Program-made: the position numbers and the translations under genes | Notes under the pieces: model-generated | What the model saw: only the letters and a program-made list of their open reading frames with translations | What the model was told of the DNA's origin: nothing | The model's database searches: none | Part shown: one piece after another, positions 32,915-41,671 of the stretch | Layout: each line of letters opens with the position of its first letter | Position numbering within the stretch: position 1 is the stretch's first letter | NCBI GenBank assembly: GCA_001599755.1 | Contig: BCHX01000001.1 | Span: forward strand, 7,006,001-7,070,000 | Length of the DNA stretch: 64,000 bases | Source: Gliomastix tumulicola | Taxonomy: Eukaryota > Ascomycota > Sordariomycetes > Hypocreales > Bionectriaceae | Reading direction: 5' to 3'

Positions 32915-34067
32915 CTAATTGCTCCGTATTCTGGAGCCCATACTATCCAAAGCAGGCTCGGGTGTCACCGGACGTGATGAAGGCTCCGCCAGAGACGGGC
33001 TGTTCGGGCGAAGAAGGTAAGAATGGGTTTCCGTTGGCCTCAATGAGTCCCCGTTTGTCAGCTTGGAGTTACCGCCGTCTCCCTTAAGAAGAATCCGCGG
33101 GAGCGATTGCTCGAAGCCCTGATTACGGGCCATGACTTCGATCGATTTGAAGTACTACATCACCAACTGTTAGCCGTGACACGGAGCAAATTACCAACAT
33201 AGCGTACCTTGACCGTCTTGACCTGCAGTTCCTGCGTGGCGTCTTCGTCCACAACGATCATTGAATGGCGGTGAAGCTGCAGGGCAGAAAGCGTCCACAT
33301 GTGATTCACACCGCCCTCGATGCACTTCTGCAGCGCCACCGCCTTTCTCGCTCCCAAAGCGATAGCGACTACCTCTTTTGCGTCCAGAACAGTCTGAACA
33401 CCAACGGTGAGCGCCATCTTCGGCACCTGGCTGATGTCATTGTCAAAGAAGCGCGAGTTGTCGAGAATCGTATCGTAGGCCAGCGTCTTGACCCGCGTAC
33501 GACTCGATAGACTGGACCCCGGCTCATTGAACGCAATATGACCGTCGGCACCGATGCCCGCTAGGAAGAGATTGATGCCGCCTGCTGCCGTAATCGCAGC
33601 TTCATAGTTGGCACACTCAACCTCTAAATCTGATGCATTGCCGTTCAGAATGTGGACATTCTCGGGGCGGACGTTGACGTGAGAGAAGAAGTGACGCCAC
33701 ATGAAGGATGAATAGCTCTCAGGGTGGTCGCGAAGGATACCAACGTATTCATCCTAATAGGGAGATCAGCGCCGGATTAGAGACATGGGCCATCGGACTC
33801 ACCATGTTGAAGGTGATGACATTCTCGAACGATACCTGCAACAAAATTAGCGGTGTGTTCGCCTTTGTTCTTTTATTGTTATCTCACCTCGCCGGCTTTG
33901 TACCTCTCAACCAGAATGCGATACACTTGGATCGGGCTACTCCCAGTCGGAAGCCCAAGCACGAACGGACGCGAAGGACTGGGATCGAACTCTCTAAGTC
34001 GATTCAGGATGTATTCGGCCACATACTCTGCCACCAGGGCGTCGTTATCACGAACAATTAACCTCAT
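32915..34067 (-). CDS. nagB: Glucosamine-6-phosphate deaminase
   Basis: Four exons: 33888-34067, 33803-33835, 33208-33753 and 32915-33154, giving 332 residues. The enzyme converts GlcN-6-phosphate to fructose 6-phosphate and ammonia. Motifs: GLPTGSSP near residue 46, ENVITFNMDEYVG (the catalytic Asp lies just after the 33-base exon 2), FLAGIGADGHIAFNEPGSS (Asp/His/Glu triad) and the C-terminal LQVKTVKYFKSIE, restored only by splicing intron 3. The fungal protein ends with ~55 extra residues rich in Ser and Pro (RPTETHSYLLRPNSPSLAEP). Adjacent upstream DNA carries a strong inverted repeat. This closes the route from MurNAc to glycolysis. Confidence 0.93.
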
Positions 34068-34307
34068 TATGACTAAGGTAGCACGGTTGGAGGCAGTTGG
34101 CACAGTTACGATATAAGGTAATGAGGAGGTGGCGCTGGGCCGACTGCTCCATGATTTATTAAAACAAAACAACTGTACAATACCAAAAGATCGCCTACTC
34201 GGCTCCGAATAGGCCGATCAGTCTGTCAAGAAAAGAAAAAAAAGAGAAGACCATCGGAAAACCCGAAGGTTGTGGCTGCGGGACGCCCGAGTCTACCCCG
34301 GGCGGGT

Positions 34308-34330
34308 AATCCGAACCACGGCTTCGGATT
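34308..34330. promoter_or_regulatory. Inverted repeat AATCCGAA-N7-TTCGGATT upstream of nagB
   Basis: Eight-base arms are perfectly complementary around CCACGGC, 241-263 bases before the nagB ATG and just beyond the stop of the 151-residue gene. A half site ATCCGAA also occurs in the nagA-anmK promoter (23439-23445). Confidence 0.5.
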
Positions 34331-34341
34331 GAGGGAGTGCG

Positions 34342-34797
34342 CTAGTCATCCCGCCGCTCATACTTGTCCAGGAGAGCCCCGAGAAGCTCTTCATCCCGGG
34401 TGCTCAGGATATCGGACGTGTACTCGATACGTTGGTGCAGAAGTTGCATGCCAGTATCGCCGATATCCTGGGAAGCTCCGCTGCGGTCAACCCGACTGAC
34501 CGCGTTGATAGCGGGCAAATACCTGATCCTTGCGCCGAGCATCTGAGTGATGTGGTTGCAAAGTGCCAGGTAGCGAGATGTCTCGGCAAGGTGGTCCTGG
34601 ATTTGTCCCAGGTCCTCAGCGAGCATGGTTCGGATCTCGTCAAGGGACCACTCGCTGAGTTGATGCTTGACGGCGAACCGCTCTTGGGTGAGCGCATCTC
34701 GCTGGGTAATAAGCCAGTCGCTCACGCGCTGGTAGAAGCTCTGTGTCGCTTGGAGGCTTTTAATATTCGCCTCTTGGTTGACAGATGATAGCTTCAT
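34342..34797 (-). CDS. Hypothetical helical protein, 151 residues
   Basis: An intronless frame from ATG 34797. The sequence is all-helical and rich in Gln, Leu, Arg and Asp, without signal peptide or membrane segment, and ends in YERRDD. I do not recognise the family. It lies head to tail upstream of nagB with 274 bases between, so it may be part of the cluster or its border. Its promoter holds an unusual array of GATA-type sites. Confidence 0.6.
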   Translation of the reverse strand: MKLSSVNQEANIKSLQATQSFYQRVSDWLITQRDALTQERFAVKHQLSEWSLDEIRTMLAEDLGQIQDHLAETSRYLALCNHITQMLGARIRYLPAINAVSRVDRSGASQDIGDTGMQLLHQRIEYTSDILSTRDEELLGALLDKYERRDD

Positions 34798-34822
34798 GGT
34801 GGTTTAAGTCGGGAGTGGAGAG

Positions 34823-34905
34823 TTGATAAGGTTGATAAGATTGATAAAGTTGATGGTTGATAAAGTTGATGGTTGATAAATTTGATAAATTTGATAAATC
34901 TAATA
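34823..34905. repeat. TTGATAA-rich tandem array (GATA sites)
   Basis: Imperfect ~10-base units of (G/T)TTGATAA(G/A) give seven TGATAA cores in about 80 bases, starting 26 bases upstream of the ATG at 34797. HGATAR is the core site of fungal GATA factors such as AreA, so the array could drive nitrogen control, or be a simple repeat. Confidence 0.6.
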
Positions 34906-35560
34906 AGAGTTGAGACAAAGAGAAGAGAAGAAGCTGAAACAAAAGATCTGCTTAAATATGATGTTACATGCGGGCATTTCCAGACGCTCATGCACGTTGA
35001 AGGCTGTGAGTTAAAGAGCGCATGCAGGTGTGAACAAGGGGAGAACAGCAATCAAGAAAGCTACTGAACGACTCCAAACAATCATGAACTGGGCCACAAG
35101 GTACGTTCGCCTAAGAATTGTGAAAGTATCTACCCCAGGACATCTTATCATAATGATTCATCTCCTATGGGGAGAAGAAGAACTATGATAATCTCGAATC
35201 AGATTGCTGAGAATGCAGGCTGTGAGGCAACCGTGAAGCAGCATTTACGAAACCAGCTTGGCCAAAGCACAGTGGCGTACATGTCCATCCCATGCATGAT
35301 CCAGATGGCAGCACAGCATACGACGTATTATCCCGCAGCACGTACTTGACCGTGGTAACAATATTTTCAGTGAGCGCTAGGCCTCTTCGTACCTCCCTCG
35401 ACGGAGATAAGCCTGTCGGGGTCCGAAAGCCCTACCTCCCGATTCTTCCTACTTTATCATACGGGCTTTCCACCCGAACATACAGCTAGACAATCAATCA
35501 ATCAACAACTGTCGCCTCCAACTCTACGACTGCATCGTTTCGCTAAAAAGACTCCTCACA
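34906..35560. other. Intergenic region
   Basis: No gene seen between the GATA array and the SnoaL-like gene. The proximal part has CAATCAATCAATCAAC before the next ATG. Confidence 0.45.
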
Positions 35561-36028
35561 ATGGATGTCACGTCCCAAAAGAAAGGCAGCTCGCCGCTGC
35601 GACTACAACTATGGAAGACAGCAAAGACAGCCCTCGACAGATACGACGAGCTGACCCCAGAATCCGTCATTGCCTGCCGCAGCCCCGACTGCGTGCATCG
35701 GATGTTCCCCGCCTCCGCCGGCATCCCGGACCGAACGAACCAGGAGTACTCGGATTTTGTGATGGAGCTCAAGGGCACGGTATCTGTAATGCGACTGATT
35801 ATCCAAGACGACTTCGAGCCCATGGTCGACGAGACCAATCGCAAGGTTATCGCGCACGTCAAGTCGGAGGGGGAGACAGCTTTTGGGCCGCTCGAAGCCG
35901 AGTACTTCATGGCGATGAAGATGAACGAGGACGGGACGCAGATCATCGAGTATGTCGAGTTCATCGATACGGCATACACCATGGGCTTCATGGAGAAGGC
36001 CAAGCTACAAGTCGAGCCGAGAAGCTAG
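35561..36028 (+). CDS. SnoaL/NTF2-like small protein
   Basis: An intronless gene of 155 residues. Length, the early helix region (LWKTAKTALDRYDELTPESVIACRSPDCVHRMFP) and the curved-sheet half (MRLIIQDDFEPMVDETNRKVIAHVKSEGETAFGPLEAEYFMAMKM...EYVEFIDTAYTMGF) fit the NTF2/SnoaL cone fold found in many fungal secondary-metabolite and catabolic clusters. No catalytic residue set can be assigned. The CDS ends about 120 bases before the convergent membrane-protein gene. Confidence 0.7.
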   Translation: MDVTSQKKGSSPLRLQLWKTAKTALDRYDELTPESVIACRSPDCVHRMFPASAGIPDRTNQEYSDFVMELKGTVSVMRLIIQDDFEPMVDETNRKVIAHVKSEGETAFGPLEAEYFMAMKMNEDGTQIIEYVEFIDTAYTMGFMEKAKLQVEPRS

Positions 36029-36146
36029 TGTCAAAATAGATGTAGTAATATTTTCGCTATCCAGGTGGCAAACTCCAGGTATGTGATGGGGGGAAGTATT
36101 ATATATGGATCGATCCAACTTCTTGGCCGTTCTTGGGCCACTCTAA

Positions 36147-37211
36147 CTAACCACGTCTGATGCTGTCGATGTCGCCTCCTTCATCATTATCCGCCTGTGC
36201 CTTCATTCCCGTAAACTCCAGCGTCACGATCAGCCGACACACGGCAGCCGATGCCAGGTAGCGCAGCGTGACCTCGATTGCGTCCACGACAGAGATGAAC
36301 AGGATCGATGAGAAAAAACAGATCCCAACCAGCACATGAATAGCAGCCACGAAGGACGCCGCGTTGAGCAGGATGGTCAGCCACTTCTCAAAGTTGGGAA
36401 GACCGTCGCTCGGAATCGACGGGTGACCCAGCGACGGCAGGCCCTCGAGAGAGACGATGTCCTTGGCCACCTTGAAGCTGTCCGAGCGCGGGACGCCGCC
36501 ATGCTTCAGCGCCGGCGGCGGCTCCAGCGACGACGCAGCCGAGATGGCCGCCGTCCTTGGCGACTGTCGCTGCCGGTGGTACGTCTGCCGTCGGATGGCG
36601 CTGGCGACGCGGGAGAACTGGAACGGGATCGTGACCAGCAGGAAGATGCCCGGGAGCATCAGCGTCCAGACCAAGGGGAAGTACCACGTGTTGCAGACGA
36701 AGCTGACGATGGTCTTGTTGCCGAGCCGGAACGAGTTGTGCACGACGTTGGCGACGGCGAGACCCGCGAGGACGTACTCCGCCACGCTGATGAGGATGGC
36801 CTTGACGCCTCGGATGCGCGGGAACAGCCGCTCGCCCTTGGCGATGGAGAGTAGCTCCTGTGTGGATTCGATGCGGAACAGGCCGTCGAGGTAGAACTCG
36901 CTGGACCCGACGCTCAGGAGGAAGGACAGCACGGGCCGGCGCGTGGAGAGGATCGCGAGCTGGACCAGGCTGGGGCCGAGCATGGACATGATGGTCGGCA
37001 CGAGACTGAGGAAGATGGCGGCCGAGGCGATGGACGACTTGACGCTCTCGCGCGTGTTCTCGAGCATGCAGTCGATGTGGAAGTCGCACGTGTCGCCATT
37101 CTTATCGGACAGGTAGCCCTGCAGAGTCTCGGCGCAGACGTTCGTCGAGATGTTGGAGAAGAGGGGCCCGTAGGAGGAGTACCACTCCTCGAAGCGTACG
37201 TTGCTGGTCAT
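36147..37211 (-). CDS. Multi-pass membrane protein of unknown function
   Basis: An intronless frame. I start it at ATG 37211 (MTSNVRFEEWYSSYG) because the longer frame upstream begins with GTG. The product has 354 residues with about six or seven hydrophobic segments, in two groups (residues ~60-230 and ~285-340) around a Ser/Pro-rich cytosolic loop. The N-terminal region has an NIS sequon and three cysteines and is probably outside. Similar lineage-specific proteins exist in ascomycetes, but I know no function. Confidence 0.65.
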   Translation of the reverse strand: MTSNVRFEEWYSSYGPLFSNISTNVCAETLQGYLSDKNGDTCDFHIDCMLENTRESVKSSIASAAIFLSLVPTIMSMLGPSLVQLAILSTRRPVLSFLLSVGSSEFYLDGLFRIESTQELLSIAKGERLFPRIRGVKAILISVAEYVLAGLAVANVVHNSFRLGNKTIVSFVCNTWYFPLVWTLMLPGIFLLVTIPFQFSRVASAIRRQTYHRQRQSPRTAAISAASSLEPPPALKHGGVPRSDSFKVAKDIVSLEGLPSLGHPSIPSDGLPNFEKWLTILLNAASFVAAIHVLVGICFFSSILFISVVDAIEVTLRYLASAAVCRLIVTLEFTGMKAQADNDEGGDIDSIRRG

Positions 37212-37730
37212 GGCTGGAGAGGTATGGTGGGTGAGGAGTGTAGTGTAGTCGCAGCAGGACGTGGCAGAAGAAAGGGGGGATGATCGTGAGTAGTGATTCA
37301 CCCGAAAGGGTTGTTACGCAGGATGTGAGAGAAGAAAGGGGGGGACAGGACATGGCATCATTTGAGGGTATAAATACAAAAGACCAAACACGCGACTTTA
37401 CACGATGGGGGTCTTCGGCTGATGCCCAGCAGGGCTGTATTTTTATCGGGTGGACCAGCATCAGCCTTAAAGCTCCCGGTCAGACCAATGAGAACCTGCA
37501 TCTCGTCGCTAGTCTGGTGATCCTTGCCAAAAATGAGACCTTCGCGTATGCAGTCAGCAAGAGGTGGAAATGAAAGGAGCTATTATTAGGAGGCACGGCA
37601 CCGCCAAGAGCGGGCTTCAAACGAGAATTCACCATAGGGCGGCGGATATAATTACAAGTATTCCCGCTCAAGCCAATCAAAACCTCAAAACCCGCGGGTG
37701 GTCCCTTGTTGCAATGCCGCGGTGTTGCTT
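37212..37730. other. Intergenic region
   Basis: Promoter of the membrane-protein gene and 3' flank of the GFA gene. Contains GGTATAAATACA near 37367, a TATA-like element on the opposite face. Otherwise nothing. Confidence 0.45.
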
Positions 37731-38822
37731 TCACTGGCTCCTCCAGCTCCTCGCCTCCTCCACATACTTGTGCACAAGCCCCTCGCGCCAGCCACCCGCA
37801 GCGTCTTTGACGTGGTCGCTGTGCTGACGATCCCACGCGAGGAGACTTTCCGCTCTGGCCCCGTCCGGGTGCTCCAGCACGCCAATGGCGATGTCTGCCT
37901 GTTCCGGTAGTCCGTGCTCCGTGTAGAAGATGGTGGCCGAGCAGTTAGAGCAGTGATAGCGTTCGGCCCGGTCCGAGCTCCGGTATATGGCCAGCGTGCC
38001 GATCCGAGGATCTTGACTGCTGACAGCCTCGCGGAGGTCATGTATGTTGGCAAATGGCGGTGTCGCTCCTTGAGGGATGTCTTCCACGGAGCAGAAAAGG
38101 TGGTCGAAGGGCACGAACGTCCAGTGGATGAGATCCGACCCCAGCGCGAGTCGGCACGAGTTGCAGGCGTCGATGTGCGTGACGTATTTTCCCGTGCCCA
38201 GTTCCGGCTTCCTGAAGATTTTCTTGTCTGTGCCCGCAGCGAGGTCTCTGCCAGATTTGACGAAGAGCTTGACGCCCTTGCAGTGGCACCATAGCGGCGT
38301 CACATCGGGAGATGCCGGGGTATTTGCACTGCTGGACTGTTGGGCGTCTCCTGGCCACGACGCGTCTAGCTGCTCTCCTCTTTGGCTGCGCTCCTTCCAG
38401 CGAGTGGCCGGTTTCTCGTCAGGTCCGTTGACGAGCCAGGACGACGCGCCGCCGTCTTTGGTGTCGCCCACAAAGATGTGGTTGTCGTATCTCACCAGCC
38501 CGGGCGTGTTCTCCAGCGCGCCCGTGAACACACCCGGTCCTTCTCCGGTGTGCTGACCGTTGCAGAACATCTGCGTCGAGCACGTGCCGCACGAGTAGAT
38601 GTCCGTGTTGGGCGAGAAGACATATCGCTTCAGTGCAGAGAGGTCCTCGTCCTTATTCGGCCATGTGACGTCGGCCATGAACAGGGCGCCCGAATTATGG
38701 CGGCAGGACGTGCAGTGGCAGGCGGATGCGGGCAGCGGGAGAGATGACCGCGGGATTGACGCCGTGAAGACGTGCTTTTTGCAGAGGCAGCGCGCCTTCA
38801 TCTCGACGGTGTCTGAAGCCAT
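37731..38822 (-). CDS. Double GFA/CENP-V domain protein
   Basis: An intronless gene of 363 residues. Two zinc-binding GFA-type modules are visible. The first has RCLCKKH, CHCTSC near residue 36 and CGTCSTQMF near 78. The second has WCHCKG near 178, CNSCR near 220 and CSNCSATIF near 292. This is the family of glutathione-dependent formaldehyde-activating enzyme (Gfa) and CENP-V. The linker between the modules (QSSSANTPASPD) is flexible. The catalytic function in fungal double-domain members is not established; binding of a glutathione adduct is a reasonable guess. Confidence 0.82.
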   Translation of the reverse strand: MASDTVEMKARCLCKKHVFTASIPRSSLPLPASACHCTSCRHNSGALFMADVTWPNKDEDLSALKRYVFSPNTDIYSCGTCSTQMFCNGQHTGEGPGVFTGALENTPGLVRYDNHIFVGDTKDGGASSWLVNGPDEKPATRWKERSQRGEQLDASWPGDAQQSSSANTPASPDVTPLWCHCKGVKLFVKSGRDLAAGTDKKIFRKPELGTGKYVTHIDACNSCRLALGSDLIHWTFVPFDHLFCSVEDIPQGATPPFANIHDLREAVSSQDPRIGTLAIYRSSDRAERYHCSNCSATIFYTEHGLPEQADIAIGVLEHPDGARAESLLAWDRQHSDHVKDAAGGWREGLVHKYVEEARSWRSQ

Positions 38823-39050
38823 GGTGAATTTTCGCAGATGGATGACGTGATGCTAGTGCAAGGTTGGCAAGGCACCGCGACCGCAGATTCAATTGGCGTT
38901 CGTAGGGAGTGCACAAGCGTGAAGGGCGTCATTGACAGAGAATGAGGTCTCACGCCGATTCCATTGAAGTCTAGCCAATAAAAACCACCAGAATTCATCG
39001 ATCATCGGCGATCGACGGCGTTACCCCAACTCGCTACGTCAATGCTCAGC

Positions 39051-39783
39051 TCATCTCCCAATGAATCCAATCCCTGAAGCCCTCCATGTCGTCCTCGCCC
39101 AGTCCTCACTTCGACTCAATCCCTTCAGCTCTCCCCACAATCGCTGGATGTCAGCAGCTTCAAATGTGGACCACGCATCCTTGCTCTCGTAGCAGGCAAA
39201 CACGTACAGCCCGTCATCGCCATCATCTCCCCTGTCCAGCACCCAGAAACTGCTCACGTGCTCATTCTCGGCTGCTGCACTCGCAAGCCGGCGCAGCACA
39301 GCCAGTGCATCGCCCTTCGCGCCCTCCGCGGGTGTAAACTGGTCAATCACCACGTGCTGATGCCCTTCGTCGCCCCGGAATGAAATGGGCTTGTCGTCCC
39401 GCGTGAGAAATCCAATGCCCGTCGGCCGCCAGAAGCGCAGGTCGCTTGGGCTCTCGAGCAGCGACTCATCTGCCACGGCCTTGCGGAAGGCCTTGTACTC
39501 GTCGCTTGCCCGGTGGGCTACCTGGTTGGCCTCGACGGTCTCGTATACTTCGAAGCCGCGCACCCAGTGTCCGGGGACGGTGTCATTGCCGTCTGCACCG
39601 CGGAACCAGGCGTAGGCGATGGTGCCTGGCTCGGTCTTATGCGTGACGACGTCGATTTTGGATATGAAGTCGAGGAACTGGTCCGGATGTTAGGATCCAT
39701 TCGTGACCATCGGTGGGGGAATCAACTACCCGATCACTGCAGTTCGCAGATGAGCATTTAGATAGCGGTGAGATGATGAACAT
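39051..39783 (-). CDS. ABM-like (dimeric alpha/beta barrel) protein
   Basis: Two exons: 39730-39783 and 39051-39677, joined by GTAGTT...CTAAC...CCAG in phase 0, giving 226 residues. The sequence (FLDFISKIDVVTHKTEPGTIAYAWF, then VPGHWVRGFEVYETVEANQVAHRASDEYKAF) fits the antibiotic biosynthesis monooxygenase-type ferredoxin-like barrel. A second barrel-like half (LYVFACYESKDAWSTF) may follow. Exon 1 is short and its start less certain. Function unknown. Confidence 0.65.
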
Positions 39784-41671
39784 CTCGGCCTAGTCTCCGC
39801 ACACGGCAATCCTGTTGATGATACGCTCGTAGAGAGTCTTAACCTCGTCGTCCTCGAGAAAAGGCGCCGTCGTTTTGATGAATCTCGTGGCTTACGGCCA
39901 CTTTGTGTAGGGTATATGGTGATGGGATGCCGCTTGTGCGACGGTGGAGGCGGTTTCTTAACCCCGCGTCCCGGCTTTCTATCCCCGATGGAGGCACATC
40001 TGGTCATTCAACGACAAAACGCAAGTTTCTTGCAATGAAAAATGACGAATACTTGCGTCAATACTGCTTGCTGGAACTCGTAAGCTTCCTGCAGACAATC
40101 ACTATCATGTTCGCCGTAATTCTTAAAAAATCGATCCTGCTCTCGTGGCGGTAGTCTGAACACAGCAGTCGGTACTCAACCTCCGTTGAGCTCCCCAGAC
40201 AGCCAAACCCCAGCGTGAAGATGCGGGGATAAACTCACGAGTTGATCGAGTAGATATGCTAATTGTTATTTCTTGTTCGGTCATCTTACGTTTGCAGTGC
40301 GGACGAGCTGCTGCGCGGGATATGTAGCATCGAACAAATCACTCCTCGGTCGATTGCAAGAAGGAGACTGCTATTGGCTTCCCGCGCATGGTCGAGGGCC
40401 TCTCTTAAGGTATCATGGTCGGCTTTTGGAGGCTCCATGACGGGGGATGGCGCTGCTACACAGATATCCCAGTCGTTGGAACAGTCGACCGGTCCATCAT
40501 AACGGGAGCTTCCTAACTCGGTCGAGGCGTCCGACACCGGCCAGGGCCATCATCGCCCTAAAAGTCCCCTGAGCAGCCCTCCCACCCTCTGTAAATCACA
40601 GCCCTGACCGGAAGAGTGGAGTCTCCCTTGACGATGTCGCAGCAGCCTCAAGACTTCGGAGATGTTTCGGAGGACCCCTCTCACGACGGCAGCATTGAGT
40701 TCTAGGCTCTCGGCCCGGCATGCGGTGCATTGGCTCCCAGCCACAAAAAGATTGCCGTGCACAAATAAACCGACGCCAAGGCACCGGGATGATATATTGT
40801 GCTACTGCGAAGTATCACCGCACGCGCTAGCAGAACAGTACCATCTACGAGGAGGGTCCACCGCCATAGGCACGTGGGCACGAACGACACCCGGATCACA
40901 AACTACCGAGAGAGAGCACGGCCTGCGAGGTTTGAGAGTCACCCTCACAAGTCCACATAAGAGCCCTAGCACCCGCACCCATGCATCGTCACTGTCTTGT
41001 TTCCCCTCTTCTGATTCCTCCCCCCGTTATTGGCACCATTGAGCGGTGTCTTTTTGTGAGCTACCTTGGCGGTCAAAGTCAATGGGTCATCAAAGGACCG
41101 ACAGCCTCACGAGACTTACTGCGACGTGAATATGTCGAAATCCGTCCCCTGAGATGTCGAACGGGCTGACTCTGGTATGATATTCACGGCGAGTCAGAGC
41201 CCTGCTCGAATTCTGGCCAGATGTAATAATTATGGCCTCATTGCCTGGCACTGGAGTTTGTGGGACTAAATTTCGTGGGTATCCGAAGATTCGTGCAGAT
41301 CCTCTCACAGTGATAGAAAATTATGTGCCCCTGAACCCCTCTGATCAAAACCATCAAATCATGTCTTTTATCTTGGCGCATGCTAAAAATTTTCCAGAAC
41401 CTCGTCGTGAATGACACTTCTAGACCTAATACAGGATAAGCATCATTATCACTGGATCAGATAAGATCAAGATTGATAATAGCGTAGCAAAGGCTCCATG
41501 CCGCCATGTGGAAACATTGCGTGTACATAAATAACGTGGTGCCCATTGAGAATTAATGCCTCCTTCTTTTGTTGAGCCTCGTCCACGTATCCTACGGCTT
41601 GCGCTCGTCGTCGTTTCCCGGCATCCTCTTCCAGCACACGTGAGACAGCACAGCTGGTGACAGTAGCCGCC
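39784..41671. other. Gene-poor interval of 1.9 kb
   Basis: Only short, overlapping frames on both strands. Minus-strand frames at 40286-40537 and 40550-40762 have a regulator-like flavour (CTACRAESLELNAAVVRGVLRNIS) but no start, splice or zinc cluster to support a gene; they may be a decayed remnant. The interval includes the 15-base element at 41182. Confidence 0.5.
41182..41196 (+). promoter_or_regulatory. 15-base element ATTCACGGCGAGTCA (copy 1)
   Basis: Identical over 15 bases to 57598-57612. Copy 1 lies 476 bases upstream of the permease start at 41672 and copy 2 lies 270 bases upstream of the permease start at 57328, though in opposite orientation relative to its gene. TATGAT precedes both. 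Confidence 0.5.

Noticed and set aside
37212..37301. Longer start of the membrane-protein frame
   Set aside because: Begins with GTG, not used normally for fungal initiation; the ATG at 37211 is in frame.
40286..40762. Minus-strand frames resembling the C-terminus of a Zn2Cys6 regulator
   Set aside because: No zinc cluster, start or convincing splice sites; at most a decayed remnant.
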